A stretch of 6,739 nt of DNA from an uncultured bacterium (lineage in GTDB: Bacteria > Bacillota > Clostridia > Oscillospirales > Acutalibacteraceae): positions 1 to 6,739 of the forward strand of contig CAJMOH010000089.1 in NCBI GenBank assembly GCA_905215055.1, given 5' to 3'. Of this stretch, positions 1-6,500 are shown one piece after another (positions within the stretch are counted from its first letter, which is position 1; every line of letters starts with the position of its first letter). A program made the position numbers and the translations under genes. The notes below the pieces were generated by a model that was given only the letters and a program-made list of their open reading frames with translations, did no database searches and was not told the DNA's origin.

Positions 1-52
1 AAGCTTTTTTGAAAAAAAGCTTCACCAAAAAACTTTACGCCGCTTCGCGGTG
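1..52 (-). repeat. Left copy of a dispersed hairpin repeat
   Basis: Bases 1-22 form a perfect 10-bp inverted repeat (AAGCTTTTTT, GA, AAAAAAGCTT), followed by CACC, an A-run and CTTTA. A second small hairpin follows at 38-52 (6 bp including one G-T pair, loop TTC). Read on the minus strand, bases 1-37 align with 6531-6567 near the other end of the window: both have TAAA(A)GTTTT, then GGTG, then a hairpin whose loop side is a T-run and A-run. The stem sequences differ but both remain perfectly paired, which is what a conserved RNA or DNA structure would look like. It lies just upstream of asnB, so it could also be the tail of a transcript from the left. Its function is unknown. The left boundary is cut by the window edge. 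Confidence 0.6.
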
Positions 53-80
53 GCATCCGGTTCCTTCCCTGCATACACTA
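53..80 (+). promoter_or_regulatory. Candidate sporulation-type promoter of asnB
   Basis: CATACACT at 72-79 matches all positions of the sigma-E -10 consensus (CATACAnT) as I recall it. CATACACTA at 72-80 also fits the sigma-K form CATAnnnTA. The possible sigma-E -35 is weak: GCAT at 53-56 gives only the first half of the consensus and its spacing is short. No sigma-K AC element sits at the right distance. A housekeeping reading is possible (TATACC at 79-84), but no TTGACA-like box lies 17 bp upstream. A start near 86 would leave a leader of about 26 nt containing the ribosome site AAGGAG at 97-102. Confidence 0.35.
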
Positions 81-111
81 TACCATCTGCAAACGGAAGG
101 AGTCTTTCCCC

Positions 112-1965
112 ATGTGTGGTTTCGCCGGTTTCGCTGACTTCGGCCAGGGCCTTGTCCAGCCCCCTCAGCTCTCCCTCGATCTCGTCCGCCGGATGGTGCG
201 CCGCATCGCCCACCGCGGCCCCGACGGTCAGGGCGCTCACCTCTCTCAAAACTGCGCCCTCGCCCACGCCCGCCTGGCTGTCATTGACCCAAAAAACGGA
301 CAGCAACCCCTCTCCCTCCCCTGGCAGGGACACCAGGTGACCATCGCCTACAACGGCGAGCTGTACAACGCCCCCGAGCTTCGCCGGGACCTGGAAGCCC
401 GGGGCTTTTCCTTCTCCACCCGCTGCGACACCGAGGTGGCCCTGGCCGCTTACCTGGCCTGGGGTCTGGACTGCCCCCGGCGCTTTAACGGCATCTTCGC
501 CCTGGCTGTGGACGACCCCGCCGCCGGGCGCGCCTTCCTCTGCCGGGACCCCTTCGGCGTAAAGCCCCTGTTTTACACCCTGCGGGATGGGCGGCTGGTG
601 TTCGCCTCGGAGATCAAGGCCCTGTTTGAGTACCCCGGCGTCCGGCCCGTGGTGGGCAGGGAGGGCCTGCAGGAGATCTTCGGCCTGGGCCCCGCCCGCA
701 CCCCCGGCTGCGGCGTGTTCCAGGGTATCCGGGAGCTGAAGCCCGGCCACCTGGCCGTCTTTGACCGCCAGGGCTTTCGGGAGCTGGCCTATTTCGACCT
801 GGAGGCCCAGCCCCTGGAGCTGTCTTACCAAGAGGCCGTGGAGCAGGTGCGGGGCCTCCTCACCGACGCGGTGCGGCGCCAGCTAAAAAGCGACGTCCCC
901 CTGTGCACCTTCCTCTCCGGCGGGCTGGATTCCAGCCTGGTGACGGCCATCGCCGCCAGGAGTCTGGGGGAACTGGGAGAAAAACTGGACACCTATTCTT
1001 TCGAGTTTGAGGGCAACAGCCAGTGGTTTACGCCCTCTTCCTTTCAGCCGGACCGGGACCAGGATTGGGCCGAGAGGGTGAGTACGATTTTAGGGACAGA
1101 CCACACCACCCTGCTGTGTACCAGCCAGGAGCTGGCGGACTCTCTCAAGGAGGCGGTCATCGCCAAGGACCTGCCGGGCATGGCCGACGTGGACGGCTCT
1201 CTCTTGCGGTTTTGCAGGCAGGTGAAGCGCCGCCACACCGTGGCCCTCTGCGGGGAGTGCGCCGACGAGATTTTTGGCGGCTACCCCTGGTTTCACCGCC
1301 GGGAGATGTACGACGGCAGGCACTTTCCCTGGTCCAACAACCTGGACCTGCGGGCAGGGCTTCTCCGTCCGGAAATTCGGACAGAGCTGGATTTGGAGGG
1401 CTATGTTTCCCAGCGGCTGGAGGAGACTCTGGCCCAGGTTCCCACCCTGCCCGGGGAGAGCGAAGAGCAGGTGCGGGCGCGGCAGCTCAGCTACCTGAAC
1501 ATCCACTGGTTTATGTCCACTTTATTGGACAGAAAGGACCGGTGCAGCATGGTCAGCGGCCTGGAGGTGCGGGTTCCCTACGCGGACCACCGGCTGGCCC
1601 AGCTGGTGTACAACATCCCCTGGGAGTACCGCTGCCGGGGCGGGGAGCCAAAGGCCCTGCTCCGGGACGCGGGGACGGGGCTGCTGCCGGAGGAAATCCT
1701 TCACCGGCGGAAAAGCCCCTATCCCAAAACCCACAACCCCAGCTACGAGGCGCTGGTGAAGGAGCAGCTGCTGTCCGTTTTGCGGGACAGTTCTCAGCCC
1801 ATTCACAAGCTGCTGTCCGAAGAAACGGTCACTGGACTGCTGGGTCAAACCTTCGACTACGGCAGGCCTTGGTTCGGCCAGCTGATGGCCGGTCCCCAGC
1901 TGCTGGCCTACCTGCTGCAAATCAATGTTTGGCTGGCGCACTATCAGATCTACCTGGCCCTTTAG
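112..1965 (+). CDS. asnB: Asparagine synthase (glutamine-hydrolysing), AsnB/AsnO type
   Basis: This cytoplasmic enzyme makes L-asparagine from aspartate, ATP and glutamine. The 617-aa product begins MCGFAGF, so Cys2 is the free N-terminal nucleophile of a class II glutamine amidotransferase. That domain (about 2-200) shows HRGPDG (34-39), NGELYN (81-86), CDTEV (105-109) and RDPFGVKPL (145-153). The synthetase domain carries the PP-loop SGGLDSS (269-275), GECADEIFGGY (381-391) and SGLEVRVPYADHRL (482-494). GECADE replaces the commoner GEGADE; I believe this occurs in a normal subgroup. The start is fixed by Cys2 and by AAGGAG nine bases upstream. The length is closest to B. subtilis AsnO (about 614 aa), the sporulation-linked paralogue, but AsnB and AsnH cannot be excluded from sequence alone. 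It appears monocistronic and converges on the germination operon. Enzyme identity is near certain; the AsnO-like role is inference. Confidence 0.97.
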   Translation: MCGFAGFADFGQGLVQPPQLSLDLVRRMVRRIAHRGPDGQGAHLSQNCALAHARLAVIDPKNGQQPLSLPWQGHQVTIAYNGELYNAPELRRDLEARGFSFSTRCDTEVALAAYLAWGLDCPRRFNGIFALAVDDPAAGRAFLCRDPFGVKPLFYTLRDGRLVFASEIKALFEYPGVRPVVGREGLQEIFGLGPARTPGCGVFQGIRELKPGHLAVFDRQGFRELAYFDLEAQPLELSYQEAVEQVRGLLTDAVRRQLKSDVPLCTFLSGGLDSSLVTAIAARSLGELGEKLDTYSFEFEGNSQWFTPSSFQPDRDQDWAERVSTILGTDHTTLLCTSQELADSLKEAVIAKDLPGMADVDGSLLRFCRQVKRRHTVALCGECADEIFGGYPWFHRREMYDGRHFPWSNNLDLRAGLLRPEIRTELDLEGYVSQRLEETLAQVPTLPGESEEQVRARQLSYLNIHWFMSTLLDRKDRCSMVSGLEVRVPYADHRLAQLVYNIPWEYRCRGGEPKALLRDAGTGLLPEEILHRRKSPYPKTHNPSYEALVKEQLLSVLRDSSQPIHKLLSEETVTGLLGQTFDYGRPWFGQLMAGPQLLAYLLQINVWLAHYQIYLAL

Positions 1966-1968
1966 CCG

Positions 1969-1980
1969 GGCGCTCGCGCC
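1969..1980. other. Short GC hairpin in the asnB/gerAC convergent gap
   Basis: The 16 bases between the two stop codons contain GGCGC-TC-GCGCC, which can fold as a 4-bp stem with a CTCG tetraloop. Only TTT follows on the plus strand and CGG on the minus strand, so it is a poor intrinsic terminator in either direction. It is the only structure seen in the gap and could at most slow or weakly terminate the converging transcripts. Confidence 0.25.
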
Positions 1981-1981
1981 T

Positions 1982-3061
1982 TTACAGGCCCTCTTCCTCC
2001 CGGGGCTGCACCTGGGCCTGGGCCTCCAGCTGAAAGCCGCACTGGGACAGGAGGGTTTCCCACTGGGGGGCCAGCTCCCGCCAGGCCTGTGGCCGCCGCT
2101 GGGAGACAAGGTTCCCCAGCCCCAGGACATCGCACCCGTCCGCCAGGGCTTTTTCCAGGGCGGCGGACATTTCCTCCTCCAGAGCCTGGGCCAAGGCCTG
2201 CTCCAGCTGGGGGATCCGATCCTGGGACGCGGGGCCGTCCAGAGAGAGAAGCTCCGCCCGCACCTGGCACCGCACCTGAAGCTGGGGCAGGTCCCCCTCC
2301 CAGGTGAGGGCGCGTTGGGTTTTGCCCTGGGTCAGCCCAAGGGTTACTGTCCCAAAAACCTCCCTCTCCAGCACCAGCTCCCCGGACTCCAGCCAGCCCC
2401 GCAGGGCCAGAAGCCCCCGGGTTTCCTCCAGGGTGAAGGTCCCGGCCAGCCGCAGGTCTCGAAAATAGGCGGACCCCGCCAGCTGGGGGGCGTCCCCGCC
2501 CGGCTCCACCAGCGGCAGCACCGGCGAGGACCCGGGCCGCAGGGCGCTGTTGACCAGCTCCAGCAGGTCCACGGAAAAGGCCATGCCTGTGTCCCTCCCG
2601 GCCTGGGAGGGGGCTGTCAGGTCCCCCACGGGGAGCAGCTCACTGTCCCTTTTGGCGGACAGTATCTGGCTGGCGGTCCCGGTGGAAAGGAGCACCTGGG
2701 CCGTGGGACGGACGGTGTTCCCCCGGAGGAAAAAGTCCAAAAATTCGGACAGTCCCGCCTCCCCGCAGGAGCGGCCCAGCACCACCAGGGAACAGTGGGC
2801 GTAAAATGGCTCCCGGCCGGTGGAAAGGGTCAGGCTGGAGAGAGCCTGGGGCACGGTGGCCCCCTGGCAGGTGTACAGCTGGTCTCCCGCCTCCTGGCCG
2901 GTGCTGGCGGCCCGCACAGTCACCGCCACCCCCTGGTCCCCGGTGTCTATGCCGATGGCTTGAATCAGCAGCCGCTGGTGCAGCTCCCTGCCGCCGCAGC
3001 CAGCCAGGCCGCACAGCAGCAGGCCGGTGGCAAGGAACAGTACGAAAAACCGGACTCTCAC
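1982..3061 (-). CDS. gerAC: Ger(x)C-family spore germination lipoprotein (GerAC-like)
   Basis: This is the lipoprotein C subunit of a germinant receptor, expected on the outer face of the spore inner membrane. The 359-aa product has a typical lipoprotein signal: MRVR, a hydrophobic core (about 5-18), then the lipobox LAGC (19-22), with Cys22 the acylation site. Conserved family stretches are GRELHQRLLIQAIGID (24-39), LSTGREPFYAHCSLVVLG (79-96) and the C-terminal domain ending around DVLGLG (311-316). Length is normal for Ger(x)C proteins (about 360-400). The start is GTG at 3061, eight bases after AAAGGAGG; it overlaps the gerAB stop (GTGA), implying translational coupling. The reading frame stays open far upstream through gerAB, but that extension is in the wrong frame of gerAB and lacks a signal peptide. 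It is the last gene of the operon. The gene symbol denotes family position, not orthology to the alanine receptor. Confidence 0.93.
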   Translation of the reverse strand: MRVRFFVLFLATGLLLCGLAGCGGRELHQRLLIQAIGIDTGDQGVAVTVRAASTGQEAGDQLYTCQGATVPQALSSLTLSTGREPFYAHCSLVVLGRSCGEAGLSEFLDFFLRGNTVRPTAQVLLSTGTASQILSAKRDSELLPVGDLTAPSQAGRDTGMAFSVDLLELVNSALRPGSSPVLPLVEPGGDAPQLAGSAYFRDLRLAGTFTLEETRGLLALRGWLESGELVLEREVFGTVTLGLTQGKTQRALTWEGDLPQLQVRCQVRAELLSLDGPASQDRIPQLEQALAQALEEEMSAALEKALADGCDVLGLGNLVSQRRPQAWRELAPQWETLLSQCGFQLEAQAQVQPREEEGL

Positions 3062-4140
3062 GGACGCCGCCTCCTTTTTGCCTTGAAACCCTTTCCGGCC
3101 AGCACCAGCAGGGGCAGGCCCGCCCCGGTGAGGACCGTCAGCCCCAGCCACAGGCCGGTGTCCAGAAAAAGGGACTGCGCCGCCGGCGCCTGGGCCGCCG
3201 CTCCCCCCAGGACCAGCATGGCCACAGCGGCCCCCGCCATCCAGAGGTTTTCCCGGCCCCGCTGGAGAGACACGGCGCACACCCGGCAGGCGGAAAGGCT
3301 GACCGCCGTCTGGATGGTCAGGCCCATCATCCACACCCCGGTGAACACCCCGTCCAGCCGCTGGAGAGAGGTGATCTCCGTCAGGGAGGCCAGGGCGTAC
3401 ACCGGGAATTTCTGGGTGGCGGCGTAGGGTCCCAGGCAACCGGCCAGCAGCGCCACCAGCACCCCCACAAACAGGCTGGTGCCCCCGGCCCACAGGGTGA
3501 AGCCCAGCCCCCGCCTCCCCCGGACAAAGGGCAGCAGCACCGCCATTTCCCCAAAGAGGGTGGTGCGGGAGAGGAACACCGCCGCCCCTCCCCCCAGGGG
3601 GGACAGGCCGTTTTCCAGGGGCGGCTGCAGGTTTTCCCACCGAAACCGCCGGCAGGCCAGGGCAAACACCAGGGCCGTTCCCAGCAGCAGCAGCACCACC
3701 ACCCAGGACCCGGCCCGGGCCACGGTTTCCAGGCCCCGCCAGGCCCCGTACAGGGCGGCTCCCACCGCCGCGGCCAGAATGAAAAACGCCGGGAAATCCA
3801 AGGGGACATTGTCCTGGAGGAACAGCTGAAACAGCCCCAGGGACACCCCGTTCATCACCAGGAAATAGGCCAGATAGCACAGGGAGACCGCTTTTCCTCC
3901 CTGTCCGAAAAGCTGGACAGCCTGCTCCCCAATGGGCTGGTCCGGGCAGCGCCGGAAGAGAAGCCCCACGGGCAGGGCCAGCAAAAGTCCCAGCCCCATT
4001 GCCCCCAGGCAGGAGAAGGCCCCGTCCAGCAGGTTTTCCCCCGCGGCCCAGCGGCCGTTCAGGGCGATGGTCAGCGCCGCCCGGCACCCAAAGGCCGTGC
4101 CGAAAAACTGGGCCGCGCTGATGGAGGGGGCGCGCCTCAT
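3058..4140 (-). CDS. gerAB: GerAB/ArcD/ProY-family germinant receptor permease subunit
   Basis: This is the integral-membrane B subunit of the receptor and belongs to the APC transporter superfamily. In B. subtilis GerA the B subunit binds the amino-acid germinant. The 360-aa product shows about ten hydrophobic segments (roughly 10-28, 41-62, 83-107, 115-135, 144-163, 184-205, 214-236, 264-285, 298-315, 325-347) and a basic tail, KAKRRRR. Family features are ENLQPPLENGLSPL (169-182) and the RLDGVFTGVWMMG stretch (261-273). The start is ATG at 4140, seven bases after a clean GGAGG and overlapping the gerAA stop as ATGA. The open frame upstream of this ATG is not hydrophobic and lies over gerAA in another frame. 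The germinant cannot be read from sequence; an amino acid is the default guess for the family. Confidence 0.93.
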   Translation of the reverse strand: MRRAPSISAAQFFGTAFGCRAALTIALNGRWAAGENLLDGAFSCLGAMGLGLLLALPVGLLFRRCPDQPIGEQAVQLFGQGGKAVSLCYLAYFLVMNGVSLGLFQLFLQDNVPLDFPAFFILAAAVGAALYGAWRGLETVARAGSWVVVLLLLGTALVFALACRRFRWENLQPPLENGLSPLGGGAAVFLSRTTLFGEMAVLLPFVRGRRGLGFTLWAGGTSLFVGVLVALLAGCLGPYAATQKFPVYALASLTEITSLQRLDGVFTGVWMMGLTIQTAVSLSACRVCAVSLQRGRENLWMAGAAVAMLVLGGAAAQAPAAQSLFLDTGLWLGLTVLTGAGLPLLVLAGKGFKAKRRRRP

Positions 4141-5600
4141 GGGGCATCCTCCTTCCGGGCGCCGGGCATGTCCTGCACCCGGGCGTCCCACCGGGAGAGC
4201 CGTCGCCAGCTTGCCCGGACAAGCACATCCCGCAGGGCCAGCCGTCCTCCCAGGGGAGACACCGGCGACAGCAGCGGCACCCCAAAGCTCTCCGCGCCGC
4301 ACAGGTCCATCAGCAAAAACAGCAGGCCCGCCGTCACGCCCCACACCCCCAGCAGCCCTCCCGTGAGGAGAAACACCAGCCGCAAGAGGGACAGCGGCTC
4401 GTACAGCCGGGGAACGGCATAGCCCGCGATGGCCGTCAGGGCCACCACCAGCAGGGACGGCGCGCTGACCAGCCCCGCCGCCACCGCCGTGTCCCCCAGC
4501 ACCAGGCCCCCCACCAGGCTCACCGTGGAGGACAGGGACCGGGGCGCCCGCAGCCCCGCCTCCCGCAGCACCTCGTAGAGAAAGTACAGGGTCAGCGTCT
4601 CAAAGAGGACGGGGAAGGGGGTTTTGGCCTGGGCCTGGGCAATGCTTCGCAGCAGGCTTTCGGGCAGCAGCTCTGGGTGGTGGACCACCGCCGCCGCGTA
4701 CAGCCCCGGCAAAAAGGCGCTGAGGAAAAAGGCGATGTACTTCAGCCACCGGATGAAGGTGCCGTAAAAGGGCCGGGCCAGGTAGTCGTCCAGGGTCTGG
4801 AAGTTCTCCACAAAGAGAAAGGGCAGCACCAGCACGCTGGGAGTTCCCTCCACCAGCAGGGCAACCCGGCCCTCCTCCAGCTTGCCGCAGGCCACGTCGG
4901 GCCGCTCGGTCTGTCCCACCCCGGAGAACACCCGGCCCCGCTCTAAAAAGCCGGTGAGATACCCGGCCCCCAGCACGGTTTTCAGGGGGCAGGCCCCGAT
5001 CCGCTCTCGCACCCGCTCTAAAAGCTGGGGAGAGGCCCGGTCCGCCAGATAGCACAGCACCACCGGGGTGTGGCTTTGACTGCCCGCCTGGAGAGGCTCG
5101 AACCGCAGGGAGACGCTTTTCATCCGGCGGCGGATCATGGCCATGTTCAGCTGGTTGGACTCGGTAAAGCCGTCCTTGGCGCCCCGCTGCATCACCTCGT
5201 TTTGCGGCTCCTGGGGACCCCGGTAGGCAAAGCCCTGCACCCCGGAGACAAGCCCCTCTCCGCTGCCGTCCACCGCCAGCAGCACAAAGCCGCTCATCAG
5301 CAGGGTCAGCAGCTGGGGCAGGCGGTTTTCCCGCTTCAGCTCCGCCGCGCTGAGGATCCGGTGCTGAAGGCAGTCCACCAGGGCCTGCGGGTCCTGGGGA
5401 TAGTCCTGGGCCTTTAAGAGAGGCTCCAGCAGGGTCAGGGCGATGGTCTCCTTGTTAATCAGGCCGTCCACGGCGAAGAGGGCGGCCCGCCTGCCGGAAA
5501 GCTCCACCTCCCGGACGATAAAATCCATCGCGTTTTCAAAGCAGCCCTGAAAAAAGGCCTTGTTTTCCTCCAGGCTGGGGGAGAGAACCTGCCGCTCCAT
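4137..5600 (-). CDS. gerAA: GerA/SpoVAF-family spore germination protein (GerAA-like)
   Basis: This is the A subunit of the germinant receptor in the spore inner membrane; GerA-family receptors are thought to form ligand-gated ion channels. The 487-aa product has a soluble N-terminal half and a membrane C-terminal half. Recognisable family stretches are DPQALVDCLQHRIL (70-83), the EPQNEVMQRGAKDGFTES block (131-148), GRVALLVEGTPSVLVLP (244-260), FQTLDDY (267-273) and PLLSPVSP (442-449). Hydrophobic segments lie near 284-306, 330-346, 360-394 and 404-432. Length is typical (about 480-540). The start ATG at 5600 follows AAGGAGG by eight bases; an in-frame ATG further upstream (5684) would add a charged, non-homologous leader and cross the promoter. 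It is the first gene of a three-gene operon without a gerD-type or extra B gene. A SpoVAF identity is less likely because gerAB and gerAC follow directly. Confidence 0.95.
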   Translation of the reverse strand: MERQVLSPSLEENKAFFQGCFENAMDFIVREVELSGRRAALFAVDGLINKETIALTLLEPLLKAQDYPQDPQALVDCLQHRILSAAELKRENRLPQLLTLLMSGFVLLAVDGSGEGLVSGVQGFAYRGPQEPQNEVMQRGAKDGFTESNQLNMAMIRRRMKSVSLRFEPLQAGSQSHTPVVLCYLADRASPQLLERVRERIGACPLKTVLGAGYLTGFLERGRVFSGVGQTERPDVACGKLEEGRVALLVEGTPSVLVLPFLFVENFQTLDDYLARPFYGTFIRWLKYIAFFLSAFLPGLYAAAVVHHPELLPESLLRSIAQAQAKTPFPVLFETLTLYFLYEVLREAGLRAPRSLSSTVSLVGGLVLGDTAVAAGLVSAPSLLVVALTAIAGYAVPRLYEPLSLLRLVFLLTGGLLGVWGVTAGLLFLLMDLCGAESFGVPLLSPVSPLGGRLALRDVLVRASWRRLSRWDARVQDMPGARKEDAP

Positions 5601-5630
5601 GTCCGCGCCTCCTTCGCGCTCGTTTTTCCT

Positions 5631-5659
5631 TAGCCTGCCCCGCGCCGGGAAAAGTATGC
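5631..5659 (-). promoter_or_regulatory. Candidate sigma-G promoter of the gerA-type operon
   Basis: On the minus strand GCATA (5659-5655) fits the sigma-G -35 form GHATR. After exactly 17 bp comes CAGGCTA (5637-5631), which matches CATnnTA at four of its five fixed positions (T replaced by G). Transcription would begin near 5624, leaving a leader of about 24 nt with AAGGAGG before the gerAA ATG. In Bacillus, gerA-family operons are transcribed in the forespore by sigma-G, so position and sequence agree. It is a match by eye only. Confidence 0.5.
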
Positions 5660-5661
5660 GG

Positions 5662-5690
5662 GCATAAACGCCCTTTTCAGGCAAAGACTA
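5662..5690 (+). promoter_or_regulatory. Candidate sigma-G-like promoter of the DUF421 gene
   Basis: On the plus strand GCATA (5662-5666), a full GHATR match, is followed after 17 bp by AAGACTA (5684-5690). That matches CATnnTA at A2, T6 and A7 but not at C1 or T3. A start near 5697 would give a leader of about 23 nt with a purine-rich AAAGGGGGGAG ribosome site (5705-5715) before the GTG codon. It is weaker than the opposing promoter. Its -35 is the mirror of that promoter's -35, with two bases between. Confidence 0.35.
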
Positions 5691-5719
5691 AAAAAAACCG
5701 ACGGAAAGGGGGGAGCGCG

Positions 5720-6412
5720 GTGATCGCGTCTCTGGGACGAACGCTTTTGATGTACGGGGTGATTTTGGCGGCGGTGCGGGTGATGGGCAAACGGCAGATC
5801 AGCCAGCTGCAAACCTCGGAGCTGGTGGTGACGCTGCTGCTCTCCGAGCTGGCGGTGCTGCCCATCCAGGAGGAGGACACGCCCCTGTGGATGGGCCTTG
5901 TGCCAATGGGGGCGCTGGTGCTGTGCGAGCTGCTGGCGTCCTTTTCCATGCTGAAGAGCGGGCGGTTCCGCAAGCTGGTGTGCGGCAGCCCCACGGTGGT
6001 GATTCAGCGGGGGGAAATTCTGCAAAAGCAGATGCGCCGCCTGCGCATGACCACCGAGGACCTGTTTGAGCAGCTGCGGCAAAACGGGGTGTTCTATCTG
6101 GAGGACGTGGCCTGGGCCATCGTGGAGACAAACGGGACGCTGAGCGTGCTCCGCCGCCCGGAGCAGGACCCGGCCACCCCCAAGCAGCTGGGGCTAAAGC
6201 CGGAGAACCAGGGCCTGGAGGTGGTGGTCATCAGCGACGGGGAGCTGTCCCGGCAGTCGCTGGCCCTGTGCGGCAGGGACGAGGCCTGGGTGGAAAAGCG
6301 CCTGAAGGAGCGGGGCCTGGGCCGGCAGGAGGTGTTTTTGATGACAGTGCGGACGGATGGCAAGTACCGAATCGTTCGGCGGAGGGCCTCCGCTGGCGGG
6401 TGCTCCCGCTGA
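5720..6412 (+). CDS. DUF421 (YetF-family) membrane protein
   Basis: The 230-aa product has the YetF layout: three N-terminal hydrophobic segments (about 6-21, 34-50, 57-76), then a soluble C-terminal domain (about 85-220). Hallmarks are RVMGKRQISQLQTSELV (20-36) and the LRQNGVFYLEDVAWAIVETN stretch (119-138) followed by GTLSVL. The biochemical function is not established. In Bacillus, relatives YetF, YdfS and the larger 2Duf of the spoVA2mob operon sit in the spore inner membrane and influence wet-heat resistance and germination. The GTG start is preferred over the ATG at 5750 because the first ten residues (IASLGRTLLM) align with the usual family N-terminus and a purine-rich ribosome site lies just upstream. 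It is divergent from the germination operon across 119 bp, which suggests a spore role. The last ten or so residues (RRRASAGGCSR) look like a non-conserved tail. No other gene follows it on this strand in the window. Confidence 0.9.
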   Translation: MIASLGRTLLMYGVILAAVRVMGKRQISQLQTSELVVTLLLSELAVLPIQEEDTPLWMGLVPMGALVLCELLASFSMLKSGRFRKLVCGSPTVVIQRGEILQKQMRRLRMTTEDLFEQLRQNGVFYLEDVAWAIVETNGTLSVLRRPEQDPATPKQLGLKPENQGLEVVVISDGELSRQSLALCGRDEAWVEKRLKERGLGRQEVFLMTVRTDGKYRIVRRRASAGGCSR

Positions 6413-6455
6413 GCAATTCGCGGTCCGTGACCGGACTGGACGATTCGCGCCCTGG

Positions 6456-6477
6456 GGCGGCGGCGAAACGCCGCGCC
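6456..6477 (+). other. GC-rich hairpin downstream of the DUF421 gene
   Basis: Nine base pairs with one bulged G close around an AAA loop (6466-6468): GCGGCG (6460-6465) pairs with CGCCGC (6469-6474) and GGC (6456-6458) with GCC (6475-6477). It begins 44 bases after the stop codon. No T-run follows, so it is not a standard intrinsic terminator. It could stabilise the 3' end of the mRNA or belong to the repeat-rich tract that follows. Confidence 0.4.
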
Positions 6478-6500
6478 TGATCGAGAGGTGAAAGCGCGTG

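Noticed and set aside
22..831. Minus-strand open frame of 269 codons across the asnB N-terminal half
   Set aside because: It lies antisense to a clearly functional amidotransferase domain. The product is a Gly/Ala/Gln-rich peptide with no motif, as expected from the complement of a GC-rich gene.
1925..3427. Plus-strand open frame of 500 codons across gerAC and the gerAB end
   Set aside because: It runs antisense to two recognised receptor subunits, is Gly/Pro/Gln-rich, and has no ribosome site or known domain. Absence of stops is explained by high G+C.
1982..4285. Very long reading of gerAC as a 767-aa protein
   Set aside because: Only the last 359 codons match Ger(x)C. The upstream part is a shadow frame over gerAB. 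The GTG at 3061 has a ribosome site and opens directly onto a lipoprotein signal.
2806..4422. Plus-strand open frame of 538 codons across gerAB
   Set aside because: It is the antisense shadow of a polytopic membrane protein and is dominated by Pro, Gln, Gly and Arg with no recognisable fold.
5652..5679. Alternative minus-strand promoter TGAAAA ... CATACTT upstream of gerAA
   Set aside because: The -10-like CATACTT is attractive, but the spacer is only 15 bp and the -35 fits poorly. GCATA-17-CAGGCTA is the better match.
5601..5684. Upstream ATG start for gerAA
   Set aside because: It would place a charged 28-residue leader ahead of the conserved N-terminus and overlap the candidate promoter. 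The ATG at 5600 has the AAGGAGG site.
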